From NCBI RefSeq assembly GCF_009495355.1, contig NZ_VZAD01000052.1, positions 1 through 54,067 of the forward strand: 54,067 nt of DNA, in the 5' to 3' direction. The notes below the pieces were generated by a model. That model saw nothing but the letters and a program-made list of their open reading frames with translations, was not told the DNA's origin and did not search any database. Shown here in pieces: positions 1-9,403 of the stretch (position 1 is the stretch's first letter; each line of letters opens with the position of its first letter). The translations under genes were made by a program, and so were the position numbers. This DNA comes from Segatella copri (lineage in GTDB: Bacteria > Bacteroidota > Bacteroidia > Bacteroidales > Bacteroidaceae).

Positions 1-61
1 TTGAAAGTATCTCTGATGGCAGTATCAACTGTGCCAATGATAATAGTCCTTGATTGTTCAT
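1..61 (-). mobile_element. 5' end of an ISAon1-like transposase gene (cut by window edge)
   Basis: Reading leftwards from an ATG at 59-61, the first 20 codons are open and translate to a peptide beginning MNNQGLLSLAQLILPSE. This resembles, from memory, the N-terminal region protein of ISAon1-family transposases in Bacteroidota, which carry out cut-and-paste transposition. A promoter sits directly upstream. The rest of the element is outside the window, so intactness cannot be judged. The likely right end of the element lies between here and the tRNA genes, but I could not fix a terminal inverted repeat. Confidence 0.5.
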
Positions 62-65
62 GGTG

Positions 66-95
66 CAAAGGTATAAATTTTTCTGTAGAATCAAA
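66..95 (-). promoter_or_regulatory. Bacteroidota-type promoter for the transposase
   Basis: On the minus strand a TTTG (-33) at 95-92 is followed after 18 bases by TACCTTTG (-7) at 73-66, matching the Bacteroidota primary sigma consensus. It points at the ATG at 61, leaving almost no leader. Confidence 0.5.
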
Positions 96-215
96 AAAAT
101 TTCCCCTAGATATATCGGGTGAGCCAAAATTTAGTGTAAGTATACTAAAAATAAAATAAAAAAATAAGGTGCTAAAAATCATATAACAAACTGATTTCTA
201 ACACCTTATTCTTTG

Positions 216-286
216 AGCGAGATACGGGAGTCGAACCCGCCTCCCGGGCTTGGGAAGCCTGTGCACTACCGATGTGCTAATCTCGC
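216..286 (-). tRNA. tRNA-Gly (anticodon CCC)
   Basis: The minus strand folds as a cloverleaf. The 7-bp acceptor stem starts GCGAGAT and closes with ATCTCGC, the T loop is TTCGACT on a 5-bp stem, and the anticodon loop TTCCCAA gives CCC. One mismatch lies in the anticodon stem. CCA is not encoded. It forms a pair with the tRNA-Thr 12 bases away, upstream on the same strand. Confidence 0.9.
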
Positions 287-298
287 ACAACAGGAATG

Positions 299-371
<73 letters not shown>

Positions 372-447
372 TTGCTTTTTTTAAAACAACTGCAAAGGTA
401 ATGAAATAATTTCAACCGATGAAATTGTTTTTGCGTATTAACCTATA

Positions 448-2640
448 TTAACTTTGTGGATTGAAGGTCAACTCTTCCTTGTTGGGGCTCTTGCCAATGA
501 CGATAGTTTCACCCGCAGTCAGCGAATCGCCCAGCAACAGTTCACAAACGCCATCTTCGATGTAGGTTTGGATGGCACGCTTCAAAGGACGGGCACCAAA
601 CTGCACGTCGTAACCCTTGACGGCAACAAACTCCTTCGCTTTGTCAGTGATGCGGATGTGGTATCCCATGTCCTCCACACGCTTGAAGAGCGACTTCAGT
701 TCAATATCGATGATCTGCTTGATGGCATCGAGGCCCAACTGGTCAAAGGTGATGATCTCGTCGAGACGATTCAAGAACTCAGGCGAGAACTGCTTGCTCA
801 GGCTCTTCTGTATAATGCTGCGTGCATACTCCTTGTCCTTTTCATCGAGCAGGTTGCCATGAGCACTGCCCGCATTGAAACCCACGCCACGGCCAAACTC
901 CTTGAGTTGGCGCGTTCCCGCATTGGAGGTCATGATGATGACTGTGTTGCGGAAGTCGATGAGACGGCCGTTGCCATCAGTGAGTCTGCCTTCGTCCAAG
1001 ACCTGCAACAGGAGGTTGAACACCTTGTCGTTGGCCTTCTCTATCTCGTCGAGCAGCACGATGGAATAGGGTTTGCGTCTTACCTTCTCGGTGAGCTGTC
1101 CGCCCTCCTCATAGCCTACGTATCCCGGAGGCGCACCTACAAGACGGGAGGTATTGAAACTCTCAGAGTACTCGCTCATATCAACGCGTATCAGGGCGTC
1201 GGCAGAGCCAAACATCTGTTCTGCCAACTTCTTGGCGAGATAAGTTTTTCCCACACCAGTAGGTCCCAGGAACATAAAGGCCCCAATGGGATGGTTGGGT
1301 TCTTTCAGCCCAACACGGTTGCGCTGTATGGCCTTCACCATAGTGTCGATGGCCTTATCCTGGGCGATGACAGCACTCTTGAGGGTGGCGCCCATCTTGC
1401 GCAGACGACTGCTCTCTGCTTCCTCCATGCGTTCAACGGGTACGCCCGTCATACGGCTCACCACCTGCGCCACGTCGATTTCGTCTACAGGCAGGACCTC
1501 CTCGCCTTCGCCACGTTCCCACATCAGCTTCATGCTCTCCAGACGATTCTCCATCTGCGCCTGTTGGTCGCGGTAGCTGGCAGCCAATTCAAAATTCTGG
1601 TTCGCAACTGCTTTCTGCTTGCATCCCTTCACCTTCACAATATCTTCCTGCAGGTCGAGGATGGGTTGTGGAACAGAGGAATGGCTGTGATGAATGTGTG
1701 AACCTACCTCATCGATGATGTCGATAGCTTTGTCGGGGAAGAAACGGTCGGTGACGTAGCGGTCTGCCAATTTGACGCAAGCCTGCAGGGCATCATCGCT
1801 GTAGACGACATGATGGTGCTCCTCGTAGCGTTCCTTTACATTGTTGAGTATCTGGAGTGTCTCCTCGGCAGTGGTAGGTTCTACTATGACTTTCTGGAAA
1901 CGGCGCTCCAAGGCACCGTCCTTCTCTATCGAGTTGCGGTATTCATTGAGGGTAGTGGCGCCGATACACTGTATTACGCCTCTTGCCAAGGCTGGTTTCA
2001 GAATGTTGGCTGCATCCATGCTTCCCTGCGCATTCCCTGCTCCCACAATGGTGTGGATCTCGTCGATGAAGACGATGATGTCGGGCGATTCCTCCAACTC
2101 ACGGATGAGCCCCTTGATACGGTCTTCGAACTGCCCACGAAACTTGGTTCCTGCCACCATGGCAGTCATATCGAGCTCTACTACGCGCTTGTTGAAGAGC
2201 AGTCCGGACACCTGTTGTTTGTCAATGAGCTGTGCCAGTCCTTCCACGATGGCGCTCTTGCCCACACCAGGCTCACCTATTAATATAGGGTTGTTCTTCT
2301 TGCGTCGTCCCAAGATCTCGATCACGCGCTCTATCTCCTTGCTGCGTCCCACTACAGGGTCGAGCTTACCTTCGGAAGCTGCCTGGGTTAGGTCGTGACT
2401 GAAATGGTCGATGATGGGGGTCTTTGACTTCTTCTTGGTATTTACCTGACGTCGATTGGCTGAGGAAGTGTTCTTGCTTGCATTGTCGCGAACATCATCG
2501 TCATCGTCGTTGTCGGCGAAGAGACCGTCCTCGTCTTCATCGGGGAAAGAGAATCCGTCATCGTTGCGCAGGGTCTCTGTGCCCTGACGCATGAGGTCTA
2601 AGTCTATCTTATAGTTAAAGTCTTCTTCTTTCTTTGTCAT
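448..2640 (-). CDS. clpC: ClpC-type AAA+ unfoldase lacking the N domain
   Basis: ATP-driven unfoldase expected to feed proteins into ClpP in the cytoplasm. Counting from the upstream ATG at 2670, the first AAA+ domain has Walker A GEPGVGKS at 132-139 and Walker B FIDEIHT near 201. A short UVR-like middle segment lies at about 355-380. The second AAA+ domain has GPTGVGKT at 469-476 and LLDEIEKA near 539. VGF near 596 fits the ClpP-docking loop. The usual ~140-residue double Clp-N domain is absent; the first 85 residues are a linker with a strongly acidic stretch (about 43-59). I prefer the ATG at 2640 (protein begins [10 protein letters not shown]), but the in-frame ATG at 2670 is possible. 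A promoter at 2725-2755 drives it. Confidence 0.93.
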   Translation of the reverse strand: MTKKEEDFNYKIDLDLMRQGTETLRNDDGFSFPDEDEDGLFADNDDDDDVRDNASKNTSSANRRQVNTKKKSKTPIIDHFSHDLTQAASEGKLDPVVGRSKEIERVIEILGRRKKNNPILIGEPGVGKSAIVEGLAQLIDKQQVSGLLFNKRVVELDMTAMVAGTKFRGQFEDRIKGLIRELEESPDIIVFIDEIHTIVGAGNAQGSMDAANILKPALARGVIQCIGATTLNEYRNSIEKDGALERRFQKVIVEPTTAEETLQILNNVKERYEEHHHVVYSDDALQACVKLADRYVTDRFFPDKAIDIIDEVGSHIHHSHSSVPQPILDLQEDIVKVKGCKQKAVANQNFELAASYRDQQAQMENRLESMKLMWERGEGEEVLPVDEIDVAQVVSRMTGVPVERMEEAESSRLRKMGATLKSAVIAQDKAIDTMVKAIQRNRVGLKEPNHPIGAFMFLGPTGVGKTYLAKKLAEQMFGSADALIRVDMSEYSESFNTSRLVGAPPGYVGYEEGGQLTEKVRRKPYSIVLLDEIEKANDKVFNLLLQVLDEGRLTDGNGRLIDFRNTVIIMTSNAGTRQLKEFGRGVGFNAGSAHGNLLDEKDKEYARSIIQKSLSKQFSPEFLNRLDEIITFDQLGLDAIKQIIDIELKSLFKRVEDMGYHIRITDKAKEFVAVKGYDVQFGARPLKRAIQTYIEDGVCELLLGDSLTAGETIVIGKSPNKEELTFNPQS

Positions 2641-2724
2641 ATTCGTTTGTATTGATGATGAGTAATGCATAGCAAAGGCTGTGCCACACTTAGCAAGATG
2701 TGGATTTTGCTACCCATTTCGTTG

Positions 2725-2755
2725 CAAAAGTACAAAAAATATTGTAAATAGCAAT
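2725..2755 (-). promoter_or_regulatory. Promoter of clpC-like gene
   Basis: On the minus strand a TTG at 2754-2752 is followed by 19 bases and TACTTTTG at 2732-2725, matching the Bacteroidota -33/-7 pattern. Transcription would start near 2718, giving a leader of about 50-80 bases. The rest of the 2671-2968 gap holds only the terminator of the next gene and AT-rich sequence. Confidence 0.55.
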
Positions 2756-2900
2756 TATTTTGAGAAAAGTTCTTTACTTTAACATTCAAAAGTAAAAGAG
2801 TATCTATCCGTCACCCATAAAGTCATGAGTTGCTTTAATACTATACAAATTGTTTCAGTTAGTTATGAAATACAGAAGACAGCGATATAGTTGCATGAAT

Positions 2901-2953
2901 AAAGGGTGTTTCATCAGCCATGCTTAATGAATGGCAGGACGAAACACCCTTAT
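2901..2953. terminator. Hairpin terminator after the zinc-ribbon gene
   Basis: AAGGGTGTTTC pairs with GAAACACCCTT, and an inner GCCAT/ATGGC stem closes the loop. It lies just past the stop codon of the minus-strand zinc-ribbon gene at 2969 and is followed in that direction by a short T-rich run. Confidence 0.75.
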
Positions 2954-2968
2954 TCTTAGTTTGCTATA

Positions 2969-3793
2969 TTAATCAGCATCCTCGGCCTTCTTCTTGCGAA
3001 TGGAACGCTTGCGCTTTGGCTTCTCCTCTTCTGGAGCGCTGATCTTAATACCAGCCAACTCTGGGTCGATGAGAATACGGCCACAATACTCACAAGGAAT
3101 GATCTTCTTGTGCATCTTGATGTCAAGCTGGCGCTGAGGAGGAATCTTGTTGAAGCAACCACCACAGGCATCACGCTGTACATATACGATACCCAGACCG
3201 TTGCGGGCACCCTTGCGGATACGCTTGAAGCTGGCAAGCAGACGAGGTTCGATCTTCTTCTCCAAGTCGAGTGCCTTCTCCTTCAGACGCTCTTCCTCAT
3301 CACGTGTCTCCGACATGATGTCGTCGAGCTCAGAACGCTTCTCTACCAAACCTTTCTCGCGGTCGGCCTTGTGCTCTTGTGTGTAAGCCAAGTCAGCCTG
3401 TCTCTCCTGGATCTTCTGCTGACCCTCCCGAATCTTCTTCTCGCAAAGTTCGATTTCCAACTGCTGGAACTCGATTTCCTTGCTCAAAGTATCATATTCA
3501 CGGTTGTTGCTTACAGTGTCGAGCTGTGACTGATAGCGCTTCAAGCTTTCCTGTGCCTCCTGGATCTCGCCGTTCTTCTGGCTTACAGCCTTCTGGAACT
3601 GCTCAATCTCGTGCTGTATCTTCTCGATACGAGTGTTAAGACCAGCAATCTCGTCTTCCAAGTCCTGAACTTCGAGAGGAAGCTCACCTCTCAATGCGCG
3701 GTTCTCGTCGATACCCGACAAGGTAGTCTGCAGCTGGAAGAGGGTTTTCAATTTCTCTTCTACTGTCAAATCTGTAGGATCTTTCTTTGCCAT
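2969..3793 (-). CDS. Coiled-coil protein with C4 zinc ribbon (zf-RING_7 type)
   Basis: A 274-residue cytoplasmic protein. Residues about 10-185 are heptad-rich and charged, which predicts a long coiled-coil hairpin. The C-terminus carries a zinc ribbon with C210-x2-C213 and C234-x2-C237, followed by a lysine/arginine-rich tail. This architecture is conserved next to Nif3-like genes in many bacteria, as it is here (82 bases downstream of the Nif3 gene). Its molecular role is not established; nucleic acid binding has been proposed for the family. The start is clear, with no better ATG upstream. Confidence 0.88.
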   Translation of the reverse strand: MAKKDPTDLTVEEKLKTLFQLQTTLSGIDENRALRGELPLEVQDLEDEIAGLNTRIEKIQHEIEQFQKAVSQKNGEIQEAQESLKRYQSQLDTVSNNREYDTLSKEIEFQQLEIELCEKKIREGQQKIQERQADLAYTQEHKADREKGLVEKRSELDDIMSETRDEEERLKEKALDLEKKIEPRLLASFKRIRKGARNGLGIVYVQRDACGGCFNKIPPQRQLDIKMHKKIIPCEYCGRILIDPELAGIKISAPEEEKPKRKRSIRKKKAEDAD

Positions 3794-3874
3794 TATATTA
3801 TAAATTATATGTGTTTAATGTATATTGCTTTCCTGTAACTTCTATAGACAGAGTCCGTATTGTTGTTCAACTTT

Positions 3875-4672
3875 CTAAAGATAAATGATCGGGTTGGTGT
3901 TGATTTCAGAGATCAAGCATTTTACTCCCGGACATTTCTCCTCGATGATACTCTTGAAGATTTCGCTGGTGTACTGCTCGCTCTGGTAATGACCAATGAC
4001 GCAGATCTGAATCTCCTGCTCATGACCGAAGTATTCATGATAGTGCATTTCGCCTGTGATAAAGGCATCAGCACCAGCCTGTATGGCAGCGTCAAGAAGA
4101 AACGAGCCTGCACCACCGCAGAGAGCCACGCGCCTGATAGGACGACGAAGCAACTGATTACATTGCACACTCTCTACTGCGAACTTGTCGCGCAGCAAGA
4201 GCACCAGGTCATCGGCAGCCCACCCTTCTGTTTCGGGCACTTCGCCTATCATTCCTTCGCCACCTTTCACGCCATCCACTTCTTTCTCGCCTGCAAAGAA
4301 CTTCAGGTTCTTCAGCCCCAATTTCTCTGCTATCTTAAAGTTGACTCCACCTGTAGCCACATCCATATTGGTATGCATGCTCACGATGGCAATGTCGTTC
4401 TTGATGGCTTTACGCACAGTGCGCTGCACATAGTTCTCGTCCGATATTCTTGCCAGTTTGCGAAATATCAGCGGATGGTGGCTAACGATAAGGTTGCACC
4501 CCTTTTCTATCGCTTCTTCCACCACTTGCTCAGTAACGTCAAGACACAATAATGCCCCTGATACTTCCACCGTCTCTGTCAATCCAACTTGCAGGCCGGC
4601 ATTATCATATCCTTCCTGCAAGGGCAGAGGCGCGTACTGTTCAAGGGCATCTACTACCTTATTTATTTTCAT
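3875..4672 (-). CDS. Nif3-like dinuclear metal-centre protein
   Basis: A 265-residue NIF3/YbgI-family protein. Family members form toroidal hexamers with a two-metal site. Visible ligand motifs are SHHPLIF (H65, H66), D45 in LLCLDVTE, and C-terminal VIGHYQSEQ, which matches the HxxxE metal motif. Some relatives are annotated as GTP cyclohydrolase I type 2, but this is not well supported, so no enzymatic role is claimed. It heads a two-gene unit with the zinc-ribbon protein. A -7-like TAACTTTG (4687-4680) lies just upstream of the ATG at 4672. Confidence 0.88.
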   Translation of the reverse strand: MKINKVVDALEQYAPLPLQEGYDNAGLQVGLTETVEVSGALLCLDVTEQVVEEAIEKGCNLIVSHHPLIFRKLARISDENYVQRTVRKAIKNDIAIVSMHTNMDVATGGVNFKIAEKLGLKNLKFFAGEKEVDGVKGGEGMIGEVPETEGWAADDLVLLLRDKFAVESVQCNQLLRRPIRRVALCGGAGSFLLDAAIQAGADAFITGEMHYHEYFGHEQEIQICVIGHYQSEQYTSEIFKSIIEEKCPGVKCLISEINTNPIIYL

Positions 4673-4900
4673 TTGGTTGCAAAGTTAACGATTTCTTCGC
4701 AAATATGAAGCGCTCCCCCTTAGAGTTTAACTAATTTTATGAATATCCATAGAAGAATTCATATAAAACCTCGCATTTTAGTAAAAAAAAGGAGGAAAAG
4801 AGAGTCTTATTATAGAATTTTTCGTAATTTTGCAAATGATTGTCGATTATCGGCAACACCTGATCATAAAAATAGTAAGAACAAAATAAATCTAAAGCCT

Positions 4901-6001
4901 ATGTATCAGTCATACCCTTGCGATTATTCGCTACCGGCAGAATGGTCACCTCAGAGCGGAATCATGCTTACATGGCCTCATGGAGGTACCGACTGGAAAC
5001 CTTATCTGCGTCAGATTACCGACACCTATCTGGAACTGTCAGAAATCATCACACGCTATGAGCAGTTGCTTATTGCCACGCCCATTGTTGAGAGTACCCG
5101 GCGAATGCTGGCAAGCCGTCTGTCGAAAGAACAGATGGATCGAGTACATCTTTATGATATTGATTCCAATGATACCTGGGCACGTGATCATGGCCCTATC
5201 ACCTTGGTTTCCAAGAACAGTCACAACGGCCTAATCGTTCCTATTCATCTGCTCGACTTCCGATTCAACGGATGGGGCGAGAAGTTTGCCTGGCAAAAGG
5301 ACAATGCCATCAACCTGCAGCTCTACTATCAAGGAGCCTTTCAGGCTGCCCTTGAGAACCATACAGGTTTTGTCCTCGAAGGTGGAAGCATAGAGAGCGA
5401 TGGAAAGGGAACCATCTTTACCACAAGCCAATGCCTGCTGGCGCCTCACCGCAACCAGCCTTTCACCCGGGTGGATATAGAGAAACAGTTGCTCAACTTT
5501 TTTCATGCCAAGCGCATAGTTTGGCTCGATCATGGCAATTTGGTTGGCGACGACACCGATGGACACATCGACACCATTGTGCGAGTAGCGCCTCACGACA
5601 CCTTGCTTTATGTGGGTTGCGATGATGCCTCAGATGAGCAGTATGCTGACTTCCAGGCTTTGGAGAAGCAACTTAAGAGTGTTCTTACCTACGAGGGTTA
5701 CCCCTATCGCCTGCTTCGCCTGCCTATGCCCGACCCTATCTACGACGATGGCGACAGACTGCCTGCTACTTACGCCAACTTCCTGATTATCAATGGTGCT
5801 GTGATTTACCCCACATACAATCAGCCAGAGAAGGATGAGGAAGCACGCCGACAGATACAGTTAGCCTTCCCTGACAGGGAGATTATAGGAGTCGACTCGC
5901 GCACCATTATCCGTCAGCATGGCAGCATCCATTGTCTCACCATGCAACTGCCAGAAGGTACCATCAGGGAGACAAAATACAATAATATTCAATACAGATG
6001 A
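4901..6001 (+). CDS. aguA: Agmatine deiminase (peptidylarginine deiminase fold)
   Basis: Converts agmatine to N-carbamoylputrescine and ammonia in polyamine synthesis. From the ATG at 4901 the protein has 366 residues, normal for the family. Typical motifs are NDTWARDHGP near 89, LEGGSIESDG, GDDTDGHID, and GSIHC carrying the catalytic Cys345. The reading frame is open back to 4739, but the extra 54 residues are basic and unlike the family, and a -7-like TAATTTTG lies at 4825-4832, so the internal start is chosen. The last four bases overlap the next gene (ATGA), indicating translational coupling with aguB. Confidence 0.93.
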   Translation: MYQSYPCDYSLPAEWSPQSGIMLTWPHGGTDWKPYLRQITDTYLELSEIITRYEQLLIATPIVESTRRMLASRLSKEQMDRVHLYDIDSNDTWARDHGPITLVSKNSHNGLIVPIHLLDFRFNGWGEKFAWQKDNAINLQLYYQGAFQAALENHTGFVLEGGSIESDGKGTIFTTSQCLLAPHRNQPFTRVDIEKQLLNFFHAKRIVWLDHGNLVGDDTDGHIDTIVRVAPHDTLLYVGCDDASDEQYADFQALEKQLKSVLTYEGYPYRLLRLPMPDPIYDDGDRLPATYANFLIINGAVIYPTYNQPEKDEEARRQIQLAFPDREIIGVDSRTIIRQHGSIHCLTMQLPEGTIRETKYNNIQYR

Positions 6002-6873
6002 AAATAGGAATACTACAGCAGCACAATACAGCCGATGTGGCTGACAACAAAACACGCCTGGCACAGGGCATCATAGACTTGGCTCACCGTGGAGCTGAAC
6101 TGATAGTTCTGCAAGAACTACACAACTCGCTCTATTTCTGCCAGATAGAGACAGTAGACAACTTCGATTTGGCAGAGCCTGTTCCTGGTCCATCCACCGA
6201 CTTCTACGGAAAGTTGGCTAGGGACTTGAATGTCGTCATCGTGACATCTCTCTTTGAGCGTCGTGCTCCCGGACTCTATCACAACACTGCAGTTGTCATA
6301 GAGCGTGATGGCAGCATCGCCGGCAAATACCGCAAGATGCACATTCCCGATGATCCAGCCTACTATGAGAAGTTCTATTTCACTCCAGGCGACCTGGGGT
6401 TCCAGCCCATACAGACTTCAGTGGGTAAGTTGGGTGTATTGGTGTGCTGGGACCAGTGGTACCCGGAAGCAGCCCGCCTGATGGCTCTTCAGGGTGCCGA
6501 ACTCCTGATCTATCCTACAGCCATCGGCTATGCCAAGTATGATACAGAGGACGAACAGCAGCGCCAGCGCGAGGCTTGGACCACCGTGATGCGAGGTCAT
6601 GCCGTGGCCAATGGTCTGCCGGTAGTAGCTGTCAACCGCGTAGGCTTCGAGCCCGACCCGAGTGAGCAGACAGGAGGCATTCAGTTCTGGGGCAGCAGTT
6701 TCGTGGCTGGTCCGCAGGGCGAGCTCTATTACAGGGCAAGCGACAACGAGGAAGAAAGCCTTGTGGTTGATGTAGACCTCAAGCACAGCGAGGACGTAAG
6801 GCGCTGGTGGCCTTTCCTCCGCGACCGTCGCATCGATCATTACGGCAATATCACTCGCCGTTTCATCGACTAA
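5998..6873 (+). CDS. aguB: N-carbamoylputrescine amidase
   Basis: Nitrilase-superfamily amidohydrolase that splits N-carbamoylputrescine into putrescine, CO2 and ammonia, completing the route begun by AguA. The 291 residues show the Glu-Lys-Cys triad as E40 (LQELHNS), K113 (YRKMHIP) and C150 (LVCWDQW). Length and motifs are complete. The gene overlaps aguA by 4 bases, so the two enzymes are made together. Confidence 0.94.
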   Translation: MKIGILQQHNTADVADNKTRLAQGIIDLAHRGAELIVLQELHNSLYFCQIETVDNFDLAEPVPGPSTDFYGKLARDLNVVIVTSLFERRAPGLYHNTAVVIERDGSIAGKYRKMHIPDDPAYYEKFYFTPGDLGFQPIQTSVGKLGVLVCWDQWYPEAARLMALQGAELLIYPTAIGYAKYDTEDEQQRQREAWTTVMRGHAVANGLPVVAVNRVGFEPDPSEQTGGIQFWGSSFVAGPQGELYYRASDNEEESLVVDVDLKHSEDVRRWWPFLRDRRIDHYGNITRRFID

Positions 6874-6898
6874 AACACAATCATTAATTTTCAGGATA

Positions 6899-7810
6899 AT
6901 GCAGAATTTAGAAGTAATGGTGATGCTTTTCACCATGGTTACATTGGGTTACACCGCCTGTAAGTTGGGGTATATGGGCGACAAGTTCGACAAAAAGCTG
7001 TCTTCCATTGTAGTAGACATCACTTGTCCGCTCTTGGTGCTCTCGTCGGTTATGGGCGACGAGATGCCCGACCGCTCGTTGATTCTTCCGCTTGTAGGTG
7101 TGGGATTCCTCACCTACATCATTTTGTTGGTGTTTGGTTTTTGGGTTCCCCGATTCATATCCAAGAATCATGACGACCAGGGCATGATAGGTTTTTCCCT
7201 GATGTTTGCCAACGTGGGGTTCATCGGTTATCCTATAGTGGCGAGCATCTTCGGTCCGAAGGCTGTCTTCTATGCAGCCTTGCTCAATGTGCCCAATACC
7301 TTCTTTATCTTTACTGCGGGTGTGATGCTTGTCAAGGGCGAATACAGCATCCGTCAGTTCAATCCGAAAGTATTGCTCAGTCCGGCTCTCATAGGCGCCT
7401 TCATCGCAGCCTTATTGGTAGCTTTTGGCGTGCATACTCCCGAGATGATAGCCCGTCCGATTACGATGGTGGGCAACATTACTGTGCCCGCAGCACTGAT
7501 GATTATAGGCAGTTCGATGGCACGTCTTCCACTTCGCGAGATTATAGGTTCCGGCAAGGTTTATGCCACCTCCTTCCTCCGACTGGTGATAGTGCCTCTG
7601 TCCGTGTATTTTCTGTTCCGTCTATGCGGAGTCAACACGCTCATCAACAACATCAACACGGTAGTAATAGCCATGCCAGTGGCGTCTTTCGGCACAATGT
7701 TCTGTATGAAGTACGGCAGAAATCCCTCACTCATGACCGAAGCGACATTCATCACGACCCTGTTCTCCATCATTACCATTCCTCTCATCACCCTGCTTTT
7801 TGGAGCATAG
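6899..7810 (+). CDS. AEC-family (auxin efflux carrier-like) permease
   Basis: A 303-residue inner-membrane protein with about ten hydrophobic segments in the two-bundle pattern of the AEC/bile-acid-sodium-symporter superfamily. Bacterial AEC proteins move small organic acids or related solutes; the substrate here is unknown. It starts 25 bases after aguB on the same strand, so co-transcription with the putrescine genes is likely and a polyamine-linked substrate is conceivable, though this is inference from position only. Confidence 0.85.
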   Translation: MQNLEVMVMLFTMVTLGYTACKLGYMGDKFDKKLSSIVVDITCPLLVLSSVMGDEMPDRSLILPLVGVGFLTYIILLVFGFWVPRFISKNHDDQGMIGFSLMFANVGFIGYPIVASIFGPKAVFYAALLNVPNTFFIFTAGVMLVKGEYSIRQFNPKVLLSPALIGAFIAALLVAFGVHTPEMIARPITMVGNITVPAALMIIGSSMARLPLREIIGSGKVYATSFLRLVIVPLSVYFLFRLCGVNTLINNINTVVIAMPVASFGTMFCMKYGRNPSLMTEATFITTLFSIITIPLITLLFGA

Positions 7811-7854
7811 AATGAGAGGTTTCCTCCTTCTCTCCTGCCCTTCGCTTGACCGTT

Positions 7855-7960
7855 TGTCTATGTTTCGGTTACAGAAAATTCTGATTCGCTTATAGAAAGT
7901 TCTGTTTCGGTTAGAGAAAGTTTTGCTTCGGTTATAGAAAGTTCTGTTTCGGTTATAGGC
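7855..7960. repeat. Tandem 21-bp repeat, about five units
   Basis: The unit is TTTCGGTTATAGAAAGTTCT plus G, repeated with a few substitutions. It lies between the convergent AEC permease and citrate synthase genes. Because 21 is a multiple of three, the minus strand reads as a heptad-repeat peptide, but that frame runs into gltA antisense or out-of-frame sequence and is not judged a gene. A related array occurs near 33.0 kb. Confidence 0.8.
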
Positions 7961-7972
7961 TGACTATATAAA

Positions 7973-8006
7973 AAAAGGTGTGTCATAATCTTATGACACA
8001 CCTTTT
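7973..8006. terminator. Terminator of the aconitase-citrate synthase operon
   Basis: AAAAGGTGTGTCATAA and TTATGACACACCTTTT form a perfect 16-bp stem with a two-base loop. It sits six bases past the citrate synthase stop codon (8012), and the flanking A run gives a U tract in the minus direction. It may also serve the permease operon from the other side. Confidence 0.9.
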
Positions 8007-8011
8007 GGGGG

Positions 8012-9358
8012 TTATCGTTCGTCAAGCGGAGTGTATTCCAACTCACCCAAAATGTTCTTATAAGCAGGACGGATGATGCGACGGCCTTCAAAGTTGAGCT
8101 CCTCGATACGGTGGGCTGTCCAACCCACAATACGGGCCATGGCGAATATTGGTGTATAGATCTCCTGTGGCAAACCTATCATCTCATAGATGAATCCACT
8201 GTAGAAGTCGAGGTTGGCACAAGCAGGTTTGCTGCCTCCACGATGCTCCTGCAGGCACTTGATACCCTCCTGCTCTATGAGTTTCAGGAATTCATACTCG
8301 TCCTCTCTTCCCTTCTCCTTGGCCAATTCGCCAGCCAAACGTTTCAGCTCTACGGCACGAGGATCGCTCAATGTGTAGACCGCATGACCGATACCATAGA
8401 TAAGACCAGTCTTGTCGTAAGCCTCCTTGTTGAGCATACGGGTGAGATAAACATCCAGTTCCTTCACGTTCTTCCAGTCTCTGATCTGCTCTTTCAGGTG
8501 ATGGAACATATTGATTACCTTGATGTTGGCACCACCATGAAGCGGACCTTTCAAGCTGCCGATACCGGCGGCAATAGAGCTGTAAGTATCTGTGCGAGTG
8601 GAAGAAGTGACACGCACGGTAAAGGTAGAGTTGTTACCACCACCATGCTCTGCCTGGATGATGAGCAGCAGGTCGAGCATTCGTGCATCGAGCTCCGAAT
8701 AGTTCTCGTGCTTCATCATATAGAGAAAGTTCTCTGCGATGGAGAGGTTCTCGCGAGGATGACGGATATGCAGACTGCGGCCCTGTACCGAGTGGCGGTA
8801 GATGTTGTAGGCATAGGCGATAATGGTTGGGAACTTGGCTATCAACTCTATGCTCTGACGCATCAGGTTGTCGCGGCTGATGTCATCAGGATTAGGATCG
8901 AATGTGTACATCTCAAGCACGCATCGCGCCAGTATGTTCATGATGTTGCTGCCCTCCAATTCGATAATATGCGTGATGGTGCGGTGGTCGAGCGGCATGT
9001 TGTCGTTGAGCAGTTCCTTAAAAGCTTCCAACTCCTCCTTGTCAGGCAACTGACCTGAAAGCAACAGGAAAGCCACTTCCTCGAAACCGAAGCGTTTCTC
9101 CTTCAGCAGAGGACTCACCAGGTCGTCGAGCTCATAGCCACGGTAATAGAGTTTACCCTCTGTAGGTGTCAGCTTTCCGTTTGCATCTCGCTCGTAACCC
9201 ACTACATTACCAATATTGGTCAAACCGACGAGAACACCCGAGCCATCGTCATTTCGAAGACCACGCTTCACATTGAACTTAGTGAAAGCCTCCTTGTCAA
9301 TCTTGCATGAGTTTTTTACCTCATCGCTCAGTTTATATATTAAATATTCCTTGTTCAT
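8012..9358 (-). CDS. gltA: Citrate synthase
   Basis: Condenses oxaloacetate and acetyl-CoA into citrate. The 448 residues include the family landmarks: a catalytic His in PLHGGANIKV, a second in GIGHAVYTLSDPRA, and the catalytic Asp in ANLDFYSGF. The enzyme belongs to the long Bacteroidota type. It follows the aconitase gene by 45 bases on the same strand and shares its terminator. In an anaerobe this pair would supply 2-oxoglutarate for glutamate rather than run a full cycle; isocitrate dehydrogenase is not in the window. Confidence 0.94.
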   Translation of the reverse strand: MNKEYLIYKLSDEVKNSCKIDKEAFTKFNVKRGLRNDDGSGVLVGLTNIGNVVGYERDANGKLTPTEGKLYYRGYELDDLVSPLLKEKRFGFEEVAFLLLSGQLPDKEELEAFKELLNDNMPLDHRTITHIIELEGSNIMNILARCVLEMYTFDPNPDDISRDNLMRQSIELIAKFPTIIAYAYNIYRHSVQGRSLHIRHPRENLSIAENFLYMMKHENYSELDARMLDLLLIIQAEHGGGNNSTFTVRVTSSTRTDTYSSIAAGIGSLKGPLHGGANIKVINMFHHLKEQIRDWKNVKELDVYLTRMLNKEAYDKTGLIYGIGHAVYTLSDPRAVELKRLAGELAKEKGREDEYEFLKLIEQEGIKCLQEHRGGSKPACANLDFYSGFIYEMIGLPQEIYTPIFAMARIVGWTAHRIEELNFEGRRIIRPAYKNILGELEYTPLDER

Positions 9359-9403
9359 TTTTATTGATGTTTAATGGGTAATGTTTAGTGTAATCGCAAA
9401 ACA

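Noticed and set aside
454..1701. Long plus-strand open frame antisense to the ClpC-type gene
   Set aside because: It mirrors the conserved AAA+ coding frame, has no recognisable domain or promoter, and its composition is that of an antisense shadow.
7858..8130. Minus-strand frame with a seven-residue repeat (TETELSI-like)
   Set aside because: The heptads come from the 21-bp tandem repeat, and the N-terminal part overlaps the 3' end of gltA out of frame. No start or promoter supports it.
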